Of a stretch of 11,869 bases of DNA, positions 1 to 7,343 are shown in pieces. A model generated the notes under the pieces. That model saw nothing but the letters and a program-made list of their open reading frames with translations. It did no database searches and was not told the origin of the DNA. Source of the stretch: a bacterium (lineage in GTDB: Bacteria > Hydrothermota > UBA3072 > B12-G15); assembly GCA_003646055.1 (NCBI GenBank), contig QNDZ01000037.1, forward strand, positions 1-11,869. The letters run 5' to 3'. Every line of letters starts with the position of its first letter. Positions within the stretch are counted from its first letter, which is position 1. The position numbers were made by a program, and so were the translations under genes.

Positions 1-1
1 G

Positions 2-1198
2 AAGAAGGGAAACAAGGCATACATGGATAAGTTCAGGAAGAGTGCAGAGAAGTGCGAAAAGGTGATTGCATGGTATCCCAATTCCAGATGGATGGATGAT
101 GCCATATACCTTCTTGGCCTGAACTTTTATGAGCAGGACCAGTTTGACAGGGCAGAGAGGAAATTCAGGGAACTCCTTGAATACTACCCGGACTCACCCT
201 TTGCCCCATGGTCATACCTTTATCTTGGAAAGATATACATAAAAAGAGGAAAGGTATCCGATGCAATGTTCTACCTGACAATGGCAAAGAAAAGTGGTGA
301 TAAAAGGGTGATAGAAGAGGTAACAAAGGAAGAATTGAAGGTATATCTTGAGGATGGTGAACATGAGAAGGTTATCAATCTGGGGAATGAATACATAAAG
401 AAATACCCTGCAAAGAAAGAAGAAATAATGAAACTGATTGCAGATGCATACCTTTCAAAGGGAGATACAACAAGGGCTATGTTTTATTACAAAAAAACTA
501 TGGGGGAGAACACACCAGATTCACTCAAAATAAAACTGGGTGAAATATACATGGGGAAAAACATGCCAGACTCTGCAATATCCCTTCTTAAAGGGATTAA
601 TAATCCCGATGCAAAAATCCTCCTTGCAAAGGCCTATGTGAAGACAGGTATGCCTGACAGTGCAATCGCCTCCATAGAGGAGATAGCAAGGATAAGGAGG
701 GATAAATACTCCCTCATATCAAACATACTCCTTTCAGAAATCTATCAGGCAAAGGGAGATACAACAGGCATGATGAAGACATTAAAAAAGGCAAAGGGGC
801 TCTCTGTTGATGACCCATTGAAGGAGTTTGCCCTGAGAAAGTATAATTACTATATAGACCTTGAAAGGTCAAAAACCGACTCAACCTTCAATGACTCAAT
901 CCTTGCTGAAGACCTCTACCTTTATGCAGAGGCACTATATTTATACGCTGGTAAACCAGATGAGGCCATCAGGGTTTTTCTTAAATTAGAAAGGGAGTAT
1001 CCTGAATTTTATCTGAGGAAAAAATCCATGTTTGCCCGTGCATACCTCTACCTGAATTATCTCCATGACACCCTATCTGCTTTGAAACTACTTGATACAA
1101 TCACTACATTCCAGGATACATCAATCTATGTAAAAAAGGCAAGGGAACTCCTGAATGAAATACAAAAGAATACAACCAATAGTAAAACAACAGAATAG
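2..1198 (+). CDS. TPR-repeat protein, 5' end outside the window
   Basis: The reading frame is open from the first bases of the window, before the first ATG at 23, and the residues ahead of that ATG continue the same helical pattern, so this is the C-terminal part of a longer protein. What is visible is about 400 residues of helical repeats of the tetratricopeptide type. The first copies resemble BamD/CpoB-like TPRs, with the pattern A-x-Y-x-L-G-x-x-Y-x-x-x-x-F-D-x-A. Later copies carry repeated turns such as GDTT-x-A/M and MPDSAI. TPRs are protein-binding scaffolds; a role in the cell envelope is possible, but the N-terminus is not visible to show a signal peptide. The 3' end overlaps pyrK by 44 bases, so it is probably co-transcribed with the pyr genes. 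No specific function can be assigned. Confidence is high for the gene and the repeat class. Confidence 0.85.
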   Translation, partial: KKGNKAYMDKFRKSAEKCEKVIAWYPNSRWMDDAIYLLGLNFYEQDQFDRAERKFRELLEYYPDSPFAPWSYLYLGKIYIKRGKVSDAMFYLTMAKKSGDKRVIEEVTKEELKVYLEDGEHEKVINLGNEYIKKYPAKKEEIMKLIADAYLSKGDTTRAMFYYKKTMGENTPDSLKIKLGEIYMGKNMPDSAISLLKGINNPDAKILLAKAYVKTGMPDSAIASIEEIARIRRDKYSLISNILLSEIYQAKGDTTGMMKTLKKAKGLSVDDPLKEFALRKYNYYIDLERSKTDSTFNDSILAEDLYLYAEALYLYAGKPDEAIRVFLKLEREYPEFYLRKKSMFARAYLYLNYLHDTLSALKLLDTITTFQDTSIYVKKARELLNEIQKNTTNSKTTE

Positions 1199-1871
1199 AG
1201 ACCTTGTAAAGGTTGAATTTAAGTGGGATGGAGAACCACCCATGCCAGGGCAGTTCTTCATGCTTACATTGGAGAGGCTTGACATATTTCTCCCAAGGCC
1301 GTTCTCTGTGTTTGACTTCCAGAATGGTGTTTTATCATTCCTTATAAAACCAATAGGCAGGTTCACAAACCTTATAATGAATACAGATGATTTCCATATC
1401 ATGGGACCACTGGGAAATCCAGCACCTTTTGCCACATCTGGAATTTTTGTTGGTGGAGGAATTGGGGTTGCACCTCTTCACTTTCATGCAAAACAGACTG
1501 AAAACTTCATATTCATTGCTGGTTCCCTTACTGATGATTTAAGGTTCTTCATATCAGACCTTGAAAAAAGAGGGAGGGTTATATACACCACAGAGGATGG
1601 CTCCTATGGAGTGAAAGGGCTTGCAACTGAACCCCTTGAAGAAATTCTTAAAGAGAAAAGGGAAATCACTGTTTTTGCATGTGGTCCTGTTCCCATGTTG
1701 GAAAAGGTGAAGGAGATAACCGGTGGGAGAAACACATATCTCTATATGGAACAGGTCATGGGTTGTGGAACTGGTGGTTGTAAGGGTTGTGCCATAAAGA
1801 CAACAGATGGATACAAAATGGTCTGTTCGGATGGGCCTGTTTTCAACGCAGTGGAGGTGATTTTTGAATAA
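1155..1871 (+). CDS. pyrK: Dihydroorotate dehydrogenase 1B, electron transfer subunit PyrK
   Basis: PyrK is the FAD and 2Fe-2S subunit that passes electrons from the PyrD FMN to NAD+ in class 1B dihydroorotate dehydrogenase, a cytoplasmic PyrK2-PyrD2 complex. The 238-residue protein is slightly shorter than usual. It shows the ferredoxin-reductase order: the FAD-binding motif RPFSV (residues 48-52), the glycine-rich GGGIGVAPL (100-108) for nucleotide binding, CGPVPML (176-182), and a C-terminal 2Fe-2S cluster with Cys204, Cys209, Cys212 and Cys224 in C-x4-C-x2-C-x11-C spacing. The gene starts inside the 3' end of the TPR gene and its stop overlaps the pyrD start by 8 bases. The directly adjacent pyrD supports PyrK over a general sulfide dehydrogenase or hydrogenase electron transfer subunit. 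The start at 1155 is the likely one, since the N-terminal beta strand is needed, but its ribosome site is weak. Confidence 0.93.
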   Translation: MKYKRIQPIVKQQNRDLVKVEFKWDGEPPMPGQFFMLTLERLDIFLPRPFSVFDFQNGVLSFLIKPIGRFTNLIMNTDDFHIMGPLGNPAPFATSGIFVGGGIGVAPLHFHAKQTENFIFIAGSLTDDLRFFISDLEKRGRVIYTTEDGSYGVKGLATEPLEEILKEKREITVFACGPVPMLEKVKEITGGRNTYLYMEQVMGCGTGGCKGCAIKTTDGYKMVCSDGPVFNAVEVIFE

Positions 1872-2751
1872 ACTCCATATAAACATCGGTGGTCTTGGAC
1901 TTAAAAATCCCCTGCTCCTTGCATCCGGAGTGTGGGACATGGATTCACCTGTAGAAATTGAGACCTATGGTGCTGTTATACTCAAGGGTGTAAATCTCAA
2001 GGGCAGAAAGGGGAATCCTCCCCCAAGGATTTATGATATTCAATGCGGGGTCATAAATTCAATAGGGCTTGAAAATGGTGGAGTTGATGAACTTAACAGG
2101 AAGATTGAGAAAATAAAAGGGAGAACGAAGCTGATTGCAAACATTTTTGGCTCAACCATTGAAGAATACAGGGATGTTGCTGAAAGGTTAAAGGGGATTG
2201 ATGGAATAGAGATAAATGTGTCTTGCCCCAATGTGAAGGACTCTGGCATTGCCTTTGGAAGAAGCCCTGAATATGTGGAAAAGATAACTGCACAGGTAAA
2301 AAAGGTATCAGACGTTCCCGTGTTTGTAAAACTCACACCTGACACAGACAGGCTTGAGGATATTGCACTTGCAGCAGAAAAGGCAGGTGCTGATGCAGTG
2401 GTATGCGCAAACACATACACAGGCATGGTGATTGACATAAACACAGGAAAACCCATTCTGGGCGGTACAACAGGTGGTGTATCAGGCCCATGCATAAAAC
2501 CACTTACTGTTTACAGGGTATGGAAACTACGAAAAATCCTGAAGATTCCAATTATTGCCTCAGGTGGAATTGCTTCTTGGCAGGACGTGATTGAATACAT
2601 CATGGCAGGTGCAAATGCTGTTGAAATAGGGAGCATAATATTCAGGAATTTAGAGGCTGGAAGGGAGATAATCTCTGGCTTGAATAAATATCTTGAAGAA
2701 AAAAATATTCATCATATACTTGATATTAGAGGAGGTGTTCATGATGGATGA
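1864..2751 (+). CDS. pyrD: Dihydroorotate dehydrogenase 1B, catalytic subunit PyrD
   Basis: This FMN enzyme oxidises dihydroorotate to orotate, step four of UMP synthesis, and works with PyrK. The 295-residue length is normal for class 1. Visible motifs are the N-terminal NPLLLASG (15-22), Lys41 in ILKG, INSIGLEN (64-71) for substrate binding, INVSCPN (117-123) with the catalytic base Cys121 typical of class 1 enzymes (class 2 uses Ser), VKLTPD with Lys156, NTY (183-185), and the phosphate-binding IASGGI (231-236). The start is a TTG at 1864, chosen because GGAGGTGA lies at 1853-1860 at good spacing and because the protein then begins at the conserved first strand. The start overlaps the end of pyrK and the stop overlaps the start of pyrF, which points to translational coupling and matched subunit amounts. 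Confidence 0.95.
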   Translation: MNKLHINIGGLGLKNPLLLASGVWDMDSPVEIETYGAVILKGVNLKGRKGNPPPRIYDIQCGVINSIGLENGGVDELNRKIEKIKGRTKLIANIFGSTIEEYRDVAERLKGIDGIEINVSCPNVKDSGIAFGRSPEYVEKITAQVKKVSDVPVFVKLTPDTDRLEDIALAAEKAGADAVVCANTYTGMVIDINTGKPILGGTTGGVSGPCIKPLTVYRVWKLRKILKIPIIASGGIASWQDVIEYIMAGANAVEIGSIIFRNLEAGREIISGLNKYLEEKNIHHILDIRGGVHDG

Positions 2752-3466
2752 GAGAGAAAGACTTATTGTTGCCCTTGATGTTCCTTCATTTGAAGAGGCA
2801 GAAAAGATTGTAAAAACTCTTGGGGATGAGGTCATATTTTACAAAGTCGGACTCCAGTTATATACATCTGCAGGACCACAGGTGATAAAATACCTGAAAG
2901 AACTGGGGAAAAAGGTATTCTTAGACCTGAAACTCCACGATATACCAAATACCGTTGCAGAAACTGTATCTGTTGCATCATCCTACAATGTGGACATGAT
3001 GACAATACATACGTTTGGTGGATTTGAGATGATGGAGGTTGCACAGAAAAGGGCGTGGAAACCCGATGGCAATCAGGTCATCCTGCTTGGCGTCACAATC
3101 CTTACAAGCCTTGACCAGGCCTTCCTCAATGACTTCCTTGGTGTTGACAGGAACCTCAAGGATGAGATACTCCAGCTCGCATCACTTGCAAAGAGCGCTG
3201 GACTCTCTGGTGTGGTGGCCTCACCTAACGAGGTGAGGGACATAAAACTCCAGTGCGGAGAAGAGTTCATTGTTGTCACGCCAGGAATAAGACCAGAGGG
3301 TTACGATTCAATGGACCATGCAAGGAGCGCTTCACCGAAAGAGGCAATAATTATGGGTGCGGATTACATTGTGGTTGGAAGACCCATTGTCCAGTCAGAT
3401 GACCCATTGAAATCTGCACGAGAAATACAGGAGAAGATAAGAAATGGACTTTCTCAAAGACCTTGA
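2741..3466 (+). CDS. pyrF: Orotidine 5'-phosphate decarboxylase PyrF
   Basis: PyrF decarboxylates OMP to UMP, the last step of the pathway. From the ATG at 2741 the protein has 241 residues, the usual length for the bacterial short form (PyrF type 1). The catalytic array is complete: Asp13 in ALDVP, Lys35 in FYKVG, and the D-x-K-x-x-D motif with Asp62, Lys64 and Asp67 in LDLKLHDIPN. The phosphate-binding PGIRP (181-185) and VGRPI (212-216) are also present. A longer frame opens at 2693, but the extra residues are hydrophobic and outside the family pattern. GGAGG at 2731-2735 fits the tandem ATGs at 2741 and 2744. The gene overlaps pyrD by 11 bases and pyrE by 23 bases. Confidence 0.95.
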   Translation: MMDERERLIVALDVPSFEEAEKIVKTLGDEVIFYKVGLQLYTSAGPQVIKYLKELGKKVFLDLKLHDIPNTVAETVSVASSYNVDMMTIHTFGGFEMMEVAQKRAWKPDGNQVILLGVTILTSLDQAFLNDFLGVDRNLKDEILQLASLAKSAGLSGVVASPNEVRDIKLQCGEEFIVVTPGIRPEGYDSMDHARSASPKEAIIMGADYIVVGRPIVQSDDPLKSAREIQEKIRNGLSQRP

Positions 3467-3995
3467 AAACAGAGGGGCAATACTCAAGGGACATTTTCTC
3501 CTCACCTCTGGTCTTCATTCAAACACCTACTTTGAAAAATTCAGGATACTTGAAGACCCATCCATCCTTGTACCCATAATGGATGAACTACTTTCTGATG
3601 CACCCGATGTGGACTGGGTTATTGGTCCTGCACTGGGTGGAGCAATAATGGCAATTGAAGGGGCAAGGATTCTAAAGGCAAAGGCAGGTTATGCTGAAGC
3701 AGTGGAGGGCAGAAGGGTTTTAAGAAGGGGCTTTGACATCCAGAAAGAGGACAGAATCATCGTAGTTGACGATGTTTTAACAACTGGAAAATCTGTCAGA
3801 GAAACCCTTGAATGCCTGAAAGATTATAATGTTCTTGGCGTGTATGTAATTATTGACAGGTCAGAAGGGGATACAGGAATAAACATTCCATTAAAATCCC
3901 TGTTAAAGATCCCTGTTAAAAACTTCACACCTGAGGAATGCCCCATGTGCAAAGCAGGCATTCCCCTTGAAAGAAGGGGTGGCTTGAAAAAATAA
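3444..3995 (+). CDS. pyrE: Orotate phosphoribosyltransferase PyrE
   Basis: PyrE joins orotate to PRPP to give OMP. The 183-residue protein shows the N-terminal LTSGLHSNTYF segment (20-30), which binds orotate and PRPP, and the PRPP signature IIVVDDVLTTGKS (105-117) with the paired Asp109 and Asp110. The C-terminus has a CPMCKAGIPL ending (166-175), a Cys-x2-Cys tail that I recall in the PyrE branch of several thermophilic and deep-branching bacteria. AGGAGA at 3429-3434 supports the ATG at 3444, inside the end of pyrF. A xanthine or adenine phosphoribosyltransferase is the only real alternative, and the position in the pyr operon argues against it. Confidence 0.94.
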   Translation: MDFLKDLENRGAILKGHFLLTSGLHSNTYFEKFRILEDPSILVPIMDELLSDAPDVDWVIGPALGGAIMAIEGARILKAKAGYAEAVEGRRVLRRGFDIQKEDRIIVVDDVLTTGKSVRETLECLKDYNVLGVYVIIDRSEGDTGINIPLKSLLKIPVKNFTPEECPMCKAGIPLERRGGLKK

Positions 3996-3997
3996 AA

Positions 3998-4657
3998 GTG
4001 TCAAATTTTCAACCTCCCTCCCCAGATAACAAAATGGAAGAGGAATTTTGTAAAATAAAAGATTTTTTCAATTTTTTTGACATCTCTCCCGGTGCCATTG
4101 TCTTAAATGTAGGATGTGGTTTTGATTTTATTTCCCACGAATTATCAAAAAGTGGATTTATGACGGTTTCCCTTGACATTTCCTTTCCAGTACTCAAAGC
4201 AAGCTCCTTGCAATTTTATGGTCCATCTTTTATACAGGGAGATGCGAGACAATTACCATTAAAGAATAATTGTATAGATGCTGTTATAGACAATGCATTC
4301 CTTCACTGTCTTATTTCTGAAAAAGACAGAACATCGTATTTCCGGGAAATTAAAAGGATTTTAAAAAATGAAGGGAAATTTTTCTTAAAAACTATGACTT
4401 CTCCTATTTCTAAGGAGATATTCCCTCTGGAAATAAGCAAAAATGGTATAGCATTTAGACAAACAAAGAGTGGGAAAATACCTGTGAGGGTTATAAAACC
4501 CAAAGAAGATATAATAGAAACTCTAAGCAGACATGGCTTTGAACTACTTTATGTTAAACATTTCAGAGAATACAAAGACGACCCTAACTATACCCTTATA
4601 GTCTATGCCAAATATAGGATAAAAAAAACTCGGTCCATATATTTGTATATTAATTAG
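3998..4657 (+). CDS. Class I SAM-dependent methyltransferase, substrate unknown
   Basis: This 219-residue protein has a Rossmann-fold methyltransferase core of the Methyltransf_11 kind. The SAM loop is VLNVGCGFD (35-43), with Asn at the place where Asp is common and Phe-Asp after the second Gly rather than the usual x-G. An acidic residue at the end of strand 2 (Asp60, in SLD) and GDARQLPL (81-88) are typical of the family. No substrate-specific domain is visible. It begins with a GTG only 2 bases after the pyrE stop. No strong ribosome site is seen, so it may rely on re-initiation; an ATG at 4034 is the other possible start, still ahead of the SAM loop. The gene looks richer in A and T than the pyr genes, with long T and A runs, and may be a later addition to the operon. 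No link to pyrimidine synthesis can be claimed. Confidence 0.85.
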   Translation: MSNFQPPSPDNKMEEEFCKIKDFFNFFDISPGAIVLNVGCGFDFISHELSKSGFMTVSLDISFPVLKASSLQFYGPSFIQGDARQLPLKNNCIDAVIDNAFLHCLISEKDRTSYFREIKRILKNEGKFFLKTMTSPISKEIFPLEISKNGIAFRQTKSGKIPVRVIKPKEDIIETLSRHGFELLYVKHFREYKDDPNYTLIVYAKYRIKKTRSIYLYIN

Positions 4658-5009
4658 ATTGTATATTTTTTAATTATTAATCACTTAAGGGTTCCTGGAC
4701 GGCCTGAATAACATTCCTCAAAACCCTCTTTTCTATAGATTCATAATCCACAAAAATATAGGGAACTTGAGAAGTTTTTATACTTAAATAAAAATAAATA
4801 TACGAACCTTCTCCTGCCACTTACATCCGCAGAATTAACAAATTTTTAACTATGAATGGTCTAAGTTGATGTAGTTGCTCTTGATATGGCATTTAAAATT
4901 TTCTGCAACTTTTTACCCGTTGATGAAAGTATATTGAAATTCAGAGGTCCTACAGAGAATCAGAAGAGGATATAAATACATGAATACATGCACCGTCCTC
5001 CCACGGAAG
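4658..5009. other. Intergenic stretch without a confident gene
   Basis: This AT-rich region separates the pyr operon from the minus-strand cluster. No gene of normal size fits. Two short open stretches look more protein-like than chance. One is on the minus strand at 4677-4820: 47 codons from a GTG, ending in a charged helix-like run, VDYESIEKRVLRNVIQAVQE. The other is on the plus strand at 4865-4975: 36 codons, ending FRGPTENQKRI and then a stop. Neither has a ribosome site and the opposite strand of each is also partly open, so they may be decayed gene ends or chance. No tRNA, inverted repeats of an insertion sequence, or CRISPR-like repeats were seen. No clear terminator follows the methyltransferase gene, only a T run at 4664-4671 without a good stem. 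Confidence 0.4.
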
Positions 5010-5010
5010 A

Positions 5011-5046
5011 GAATAAAAAGGTTCACCGGGCAATATAGCCCGGTGA
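5011..5046 (-). terminator. Intrinsic terminator, minus strand
   Basis: A perfect 9-bp stem, TCACCGGGC / GCCCGGTGA (5023-5031 with 5038-5046), encloses a 6-base AT loop. Read on the minus strand it is followed after three bases by TTTTT and ATT (5012-5019). That is the usual layout of a Rho-independent terminator. It lies 63 bases beyond the stop of the zinc-ribbon gene and would end the minus-strand transcripts. On the plus strand no T run follows. Confidence 0.65.
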
Positions 5047-5109
5047 TGGAGGGGTCCATGCTGGAAATAGGAGGAAAAATGGTTACTGAAAAAAGAAAGG
5101 TGCCCTCTT

Positions 5110-5331
5110 TTATAAATTTTTACCTTTACTTTTACCCCTGCTGTGTTTCTTCCTGTAAGGCTCTCCACAGAATGGACAGAATCTGTCATAGGGATTTGTA
5201 ATGGGTTTACCGCAGTGGGGACATTCCCTTATGAGTTTTGCTCCACATATAGGACAGAACTGCTCCTTGCTTTCTGCAGGGACAAAGAAGTTACACTCGG
5301 GACACAATGCATATCTCTTCATATGGTTCAT
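5110..5331 (-). CDS. Small double zinc-ribbon protein
   Basis: The 73-residue protein has eight cysteines in four CPxC knuckles: CPEC (10-13), CPIC (26-29), CPHC (37-40) and CPFC (52-55). Pairs 1+2 and 3+4 each form a zinc ribbon, as in the double zinc-ribbon (DZR) family. The C-terminal 14 residues are strongly basic (RKKHSRGKSKGKNL). No enzyme domain, membrane segment or signal peptide is present, so it is probably a small cytoplasmic binding protein for protein or nucleic acid; the partner is unknown. ATGs at 5331 and 5322 are both possible starts, and the family pattern does not decide between them. It sits 131 bases downstream of the sigma-54 activator gene on the same strand. The gap holds its own promoter-like elements, so it may be a target of that activator as well as a read-through partner. 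Confidence 0.8.
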   Translation of the reverse strand: MNHMKRYALCPECNFFVPAESKEQFCPICGAKLIRECPHCGKPITNPYDRFCPFCGEPYRKKHSRGKSKGKNL

Positions 5332-5342
5332 ACCCTTTACTA

Positions 5343-5358
5343 TTCAAATTTTATGCCA
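5343..5358 (-). promoter_or_regulatory. Candidate sigma-54 promoter of the zinc-ribbon gene
   Basis: On the minus strand the 16 bases read TGGCATAAAATTTGAA. This matches the -24/-12 consensus TGGCAC-N5-TTGCA at nine of eleven positions, with A instead of C in the -12 dinucleotide. The GG to G spacing of ten bases is exact. The predicted transcript start (about 5332) falls one base before the ATG at 5331, which would give an almost leaderless message. The dyads upstream and the nearby sigma-54 activator gene strengthen the call. Confidence 0.5.
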
Positions 5359-5376
5359 GAAAACAGAAATTAAGGG

Positions 5377-5390
5377 ATACTGATTTTCAA
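5377..5390. repeat. 14-bp box shared with the propeller gene upstream region, copy A
   Basis: ATACTGATTTTCAA on the plus strand is identical to 9859-9872. It lies 18 bases upstream of the candidate sigma-54 promoter of the zinc-ribbon gene and between that promoter and the dyads. Relative to transcription it is inverted compared with copy B. Its core, TGA-TTT-TCA, is itself a small dyad. It may be a site for a DNA-bending or accessory protein. Confidence 0.5.
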
Positions 5391-5416
5391 GATATTATAA
5401 AATAGAGATTGGATAA

Positions 5417-5466
5417 TGTGACATTTCAGGTCAATTACATCCTGAAGTTGTGACCTTGTATGTCAC
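5417..5466. promoter_or_regulatory. Paired dyads upstream of the zinc-ribbon gene (candidate activator sites)
   Basis: Two 15-bp dyads are seen: TGACATTTCAGGTCA (5419-5433) and TGACCTTGTATGTCA (5451-5465). The second extends to GTGAC-N7-GTCAC. Their centres are 32 bp apart and lie about 94 and 126 bp upstream of the predicted start at 5332, the usual range for sigma-54 enhancers. The distal dyad overlaps the stop codon of the activator gene. Half-sites agree with TGAC(A/C)T. Confidence 0.5.
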
Positions 5467-7343
5467 TCCTCTCCCTTTTTTATCTCCATCTGCTTCATCA
5501 GTCTATAAAGGTGCCTTCTGGAAATCCCAAGTGCCTTTGCAGAGGCAGAGATATTCCACTTGTTCTCCTCAAGGGTCTGGATAATGAATGCCCTCCTGGG
5601 GTCACTCTTTCTGCTTTTTTTCTGTATGTGTGCACTCACCTCTTTCAGGGTTGAACCATGAAAGTCTTCAAAATCAGGAAGGTGAACAACCTCTCCATCA
5701 GAGAAAAGCACACCCCTCTCAATGATGTTTTCCAGTTCCCTGATATTTCCTGGAAAGTCGTAGTTCATCAGAGCCACAAGGGAGGCCTTTGAAATCCTTT
5801 TGCACCTCTTACCGTACTGCTCTGAATACTTTTTTATAAAATGCTTCACAAGGTGTGGAATATCCTCTTTCCTCTCCCTGAGGGGCGGAAGTTCTATCTC
5901 AACCACATTAATTCTATAATAAAGGTCTCTCCTGAACCTGTTTGTATCAACAAGTTCCTTCAGATTCGTGTTTGTTGCTGCAATGAATCTCACATCAACC
6001 TTCTCTGCACTTCCACCAATGGGTGTTATTTCACCAAATTGCAGTACCCTGAGGAGTTTGCCCTGAAGGTGGAGTGGTAATTCTGATATTTCATCAAGGA
6101 AGATTGTACCTTTAGATGCCTCCTTTATCTTGCCTGGATAGTCCCTGACTGCACCTGTGAAGGAACCCTTCCTGTAACCAAACAGTTCACCCTCAATAAG
6201 GTTTTCAGGTATTGCAGCGCAGTTTACTGCAACAAATGGGAAGGGTGCCCTCTTTGAGTTATAGTGTATTGCCCTTGCAATTAGTTCTTTGCCGGTTCCA
6301 CTCTCGCCTGTGATAAGGACAGGACAATCTGATGCAATGACCCTCCCTGTTTTTTCAAGCACCTCCATCAGGGACGGAGATGAGCCGATTATCTGGCTGA
6401 AATCGTATTTCTCCCTTAAAGAGGATATTATGCTTCTGTGCATCTGTTTCATGTAGGTGATTCTTCTTGATTCCATGATGAGGTTGGATATCTCACCAGT
6501 TATTGAGTCCACGAGGCTCAACTCCTTCTCGGTAAATAGACCAGCAAGTTTCCTGTTCTCAAGGTATATGGCACCAACAACCCTGTTCTCGTGCTTCAGT
6601 GGAACACACAGGACAGACCTGAGTTTCAGGTCCTTAACACTATCTATAACAGACCATTTTTTATCGCTCATGGCATCCTCTATCAATACAGGTTCTCCTG
6701 AATGGAATACCTCTGTGGCTATTGTCCTGCTCACCCTCTCTGCAACTGGATTACCTTCCCTTTCAATGGATGTGAGAAACCGCATGCCAAGGTTTTCATC
6801 CACCAGTAGAATCACACCAAACTCTGCGTTGAGTTTTTCAATCATCCTTCTCAACACGAGTTTCACAACCTCATCTTCACTTGAATCCATGCTCATGCGT
6901 GAAATCTCGTAGAGAAGTTGATATTTCCACTTTTCATTCTCAAGTTTTCTGAAGTTCTTTACACCCCTTCCAAGAAGTTCCTTGATCTCATCAATCACAG
7001 GGTCTGATGGAATGGTATGGAGAATATTCAATGCATCCGTGATAGGTTTTTCATCCTTCTCTATTCTTAAAGGCTTGCTTGAAAATAGGAGAACCTCTGT
7101 GCCAATTCTTATCCTGTCTCCCTCCTTAAGTTCCTTTTCCATCACCTTCTCACCATTCACAAATGTGCCATACTTTGAACCCATGTCCTTCACAAAGTAA
7201 CCCTCATCCTTTTTATATATAAGGGCATGCTTCCTTGATGTATATACATTCTTTATAACAATGTCATTCTCCCTTGAGCGACCTATGGTCACCTGTTCCT
7301 CTATGGTATAGATTTCTCCTTCCCTGTCAATCACATAAACCAT
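5463..7343 (-). CDS. Sigma-54-dependent activator with FHA and GAF sensor domains
   Basis: This 626-residue protein is a bacterial enhancer-binding protein that would remodel RNA polymerase holding sigma-54. Domain order: an FHA domain (about 5-90) with GRS (21-23), SRKH (36-39) and NG (63-64), the residues that bind phosphothreonine; a GAF domain (about 145-295); the AAA+ domain (about 315-545) with Walker A GESGTGKE (346-353), the sigma-54 contact loop GSFTGA (393-398, Ser in place of the commoner Ala), Walker B IFLDE (414-418) and an arginine-finger region RFRRDLYYR (469-477); and a Fis-type HTH (about 584-618). All parts needed for activity are present. It has no response-regulator receiver domain. 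The start ATG at 7343 has GGAGG upstream and overlaps the kinase gene by 17 bases, so the two are made together. The natural reading is that the kinase output reaches the activator through a phosphothreonine bound by, or changing, the FHA domain. Confidence 0.93.
   Translation of the reverse strand: MVYVIDREGEIYTIEEQVTIGRSRENDIVIKNVYTSRKHALIYKKDEGYFVKDMGSKYGTFVNGEKVMEKELKEGDRIRIGTEVLLFSSKPLRIEKDEKPITDALNILHTIPSDPVIDEIKELLGRGVKNFRKLENEKWKYQLLYEISRMSMDSSEDEVVKLVLRRMIEKLNAEFGVILLVDENLGMRFLTSIEREGNPVAERVSRTIATEVFHSGEPVLIEDAMSDKKWSVIDSVKDLKLRSVLCVPLKHENRVVGAIYLENRKLAGLFTEKELSLVDSITGEISNLIMESRRITYMKQMHRSIISSLREKYDFSQIIGSSPSLMEVLEKTGRVIASDCPVLITGESGTGKELIARAIHYNSKRAPFPFVAVNCAAIPENLIEGELFGYRKGSFTGAVRDYPGKIKEASKGTIFLDEISELPLHLQGKLLRVLQFGEITPIGGSAEKVDVRFIAATNTNLKELVDTNRFRRDLYYRINVVEIELPPLRERKEDIPHLVKHFIKKYSEQYGKRCKRISKASLVALMNYDFPGNIRELENIIERGVLFSDGEVVHLPDFEDFHGSTLKEVSAHIQKKSRKSDPRRAFIIQTLEENKWNISASAKALGISRRHLYRLMKQMEIKKGEE

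Noticed and set aside
2693..2740. Upstream extension of PyrF from the ATG at 2693
   Set aside because: The extra 16 residues are outside the family pattern and overlap deep into pyrD, and GGAGG at 2731-2735 points to the ATGs at 2741 and 2744.
4658..5109. Insertion sequence or attachment site in the intergenic region
   Set aside because: No terminal inverted repeats, target duplication or transposase motif could be seen, and the only strong inverted repeat (5023-5046) has the layout of a terminator.
4980..5201. Plus-strand small frame with a good AGGAGG site and ATG at 5079
   Set aside because: It lies antisense to the 3' half of the zinc-ribbon gene, and its Cys codons arise from the reverse of that gene. 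The zinc-ribbon pattern on the other strand is far more convincing.
6457..6912. Long open frame opposite the activator gene
   Set aside because: It is Ser-rich with no recognisable domain and is a shadow of the FHA-GAF coding region on the other strand.
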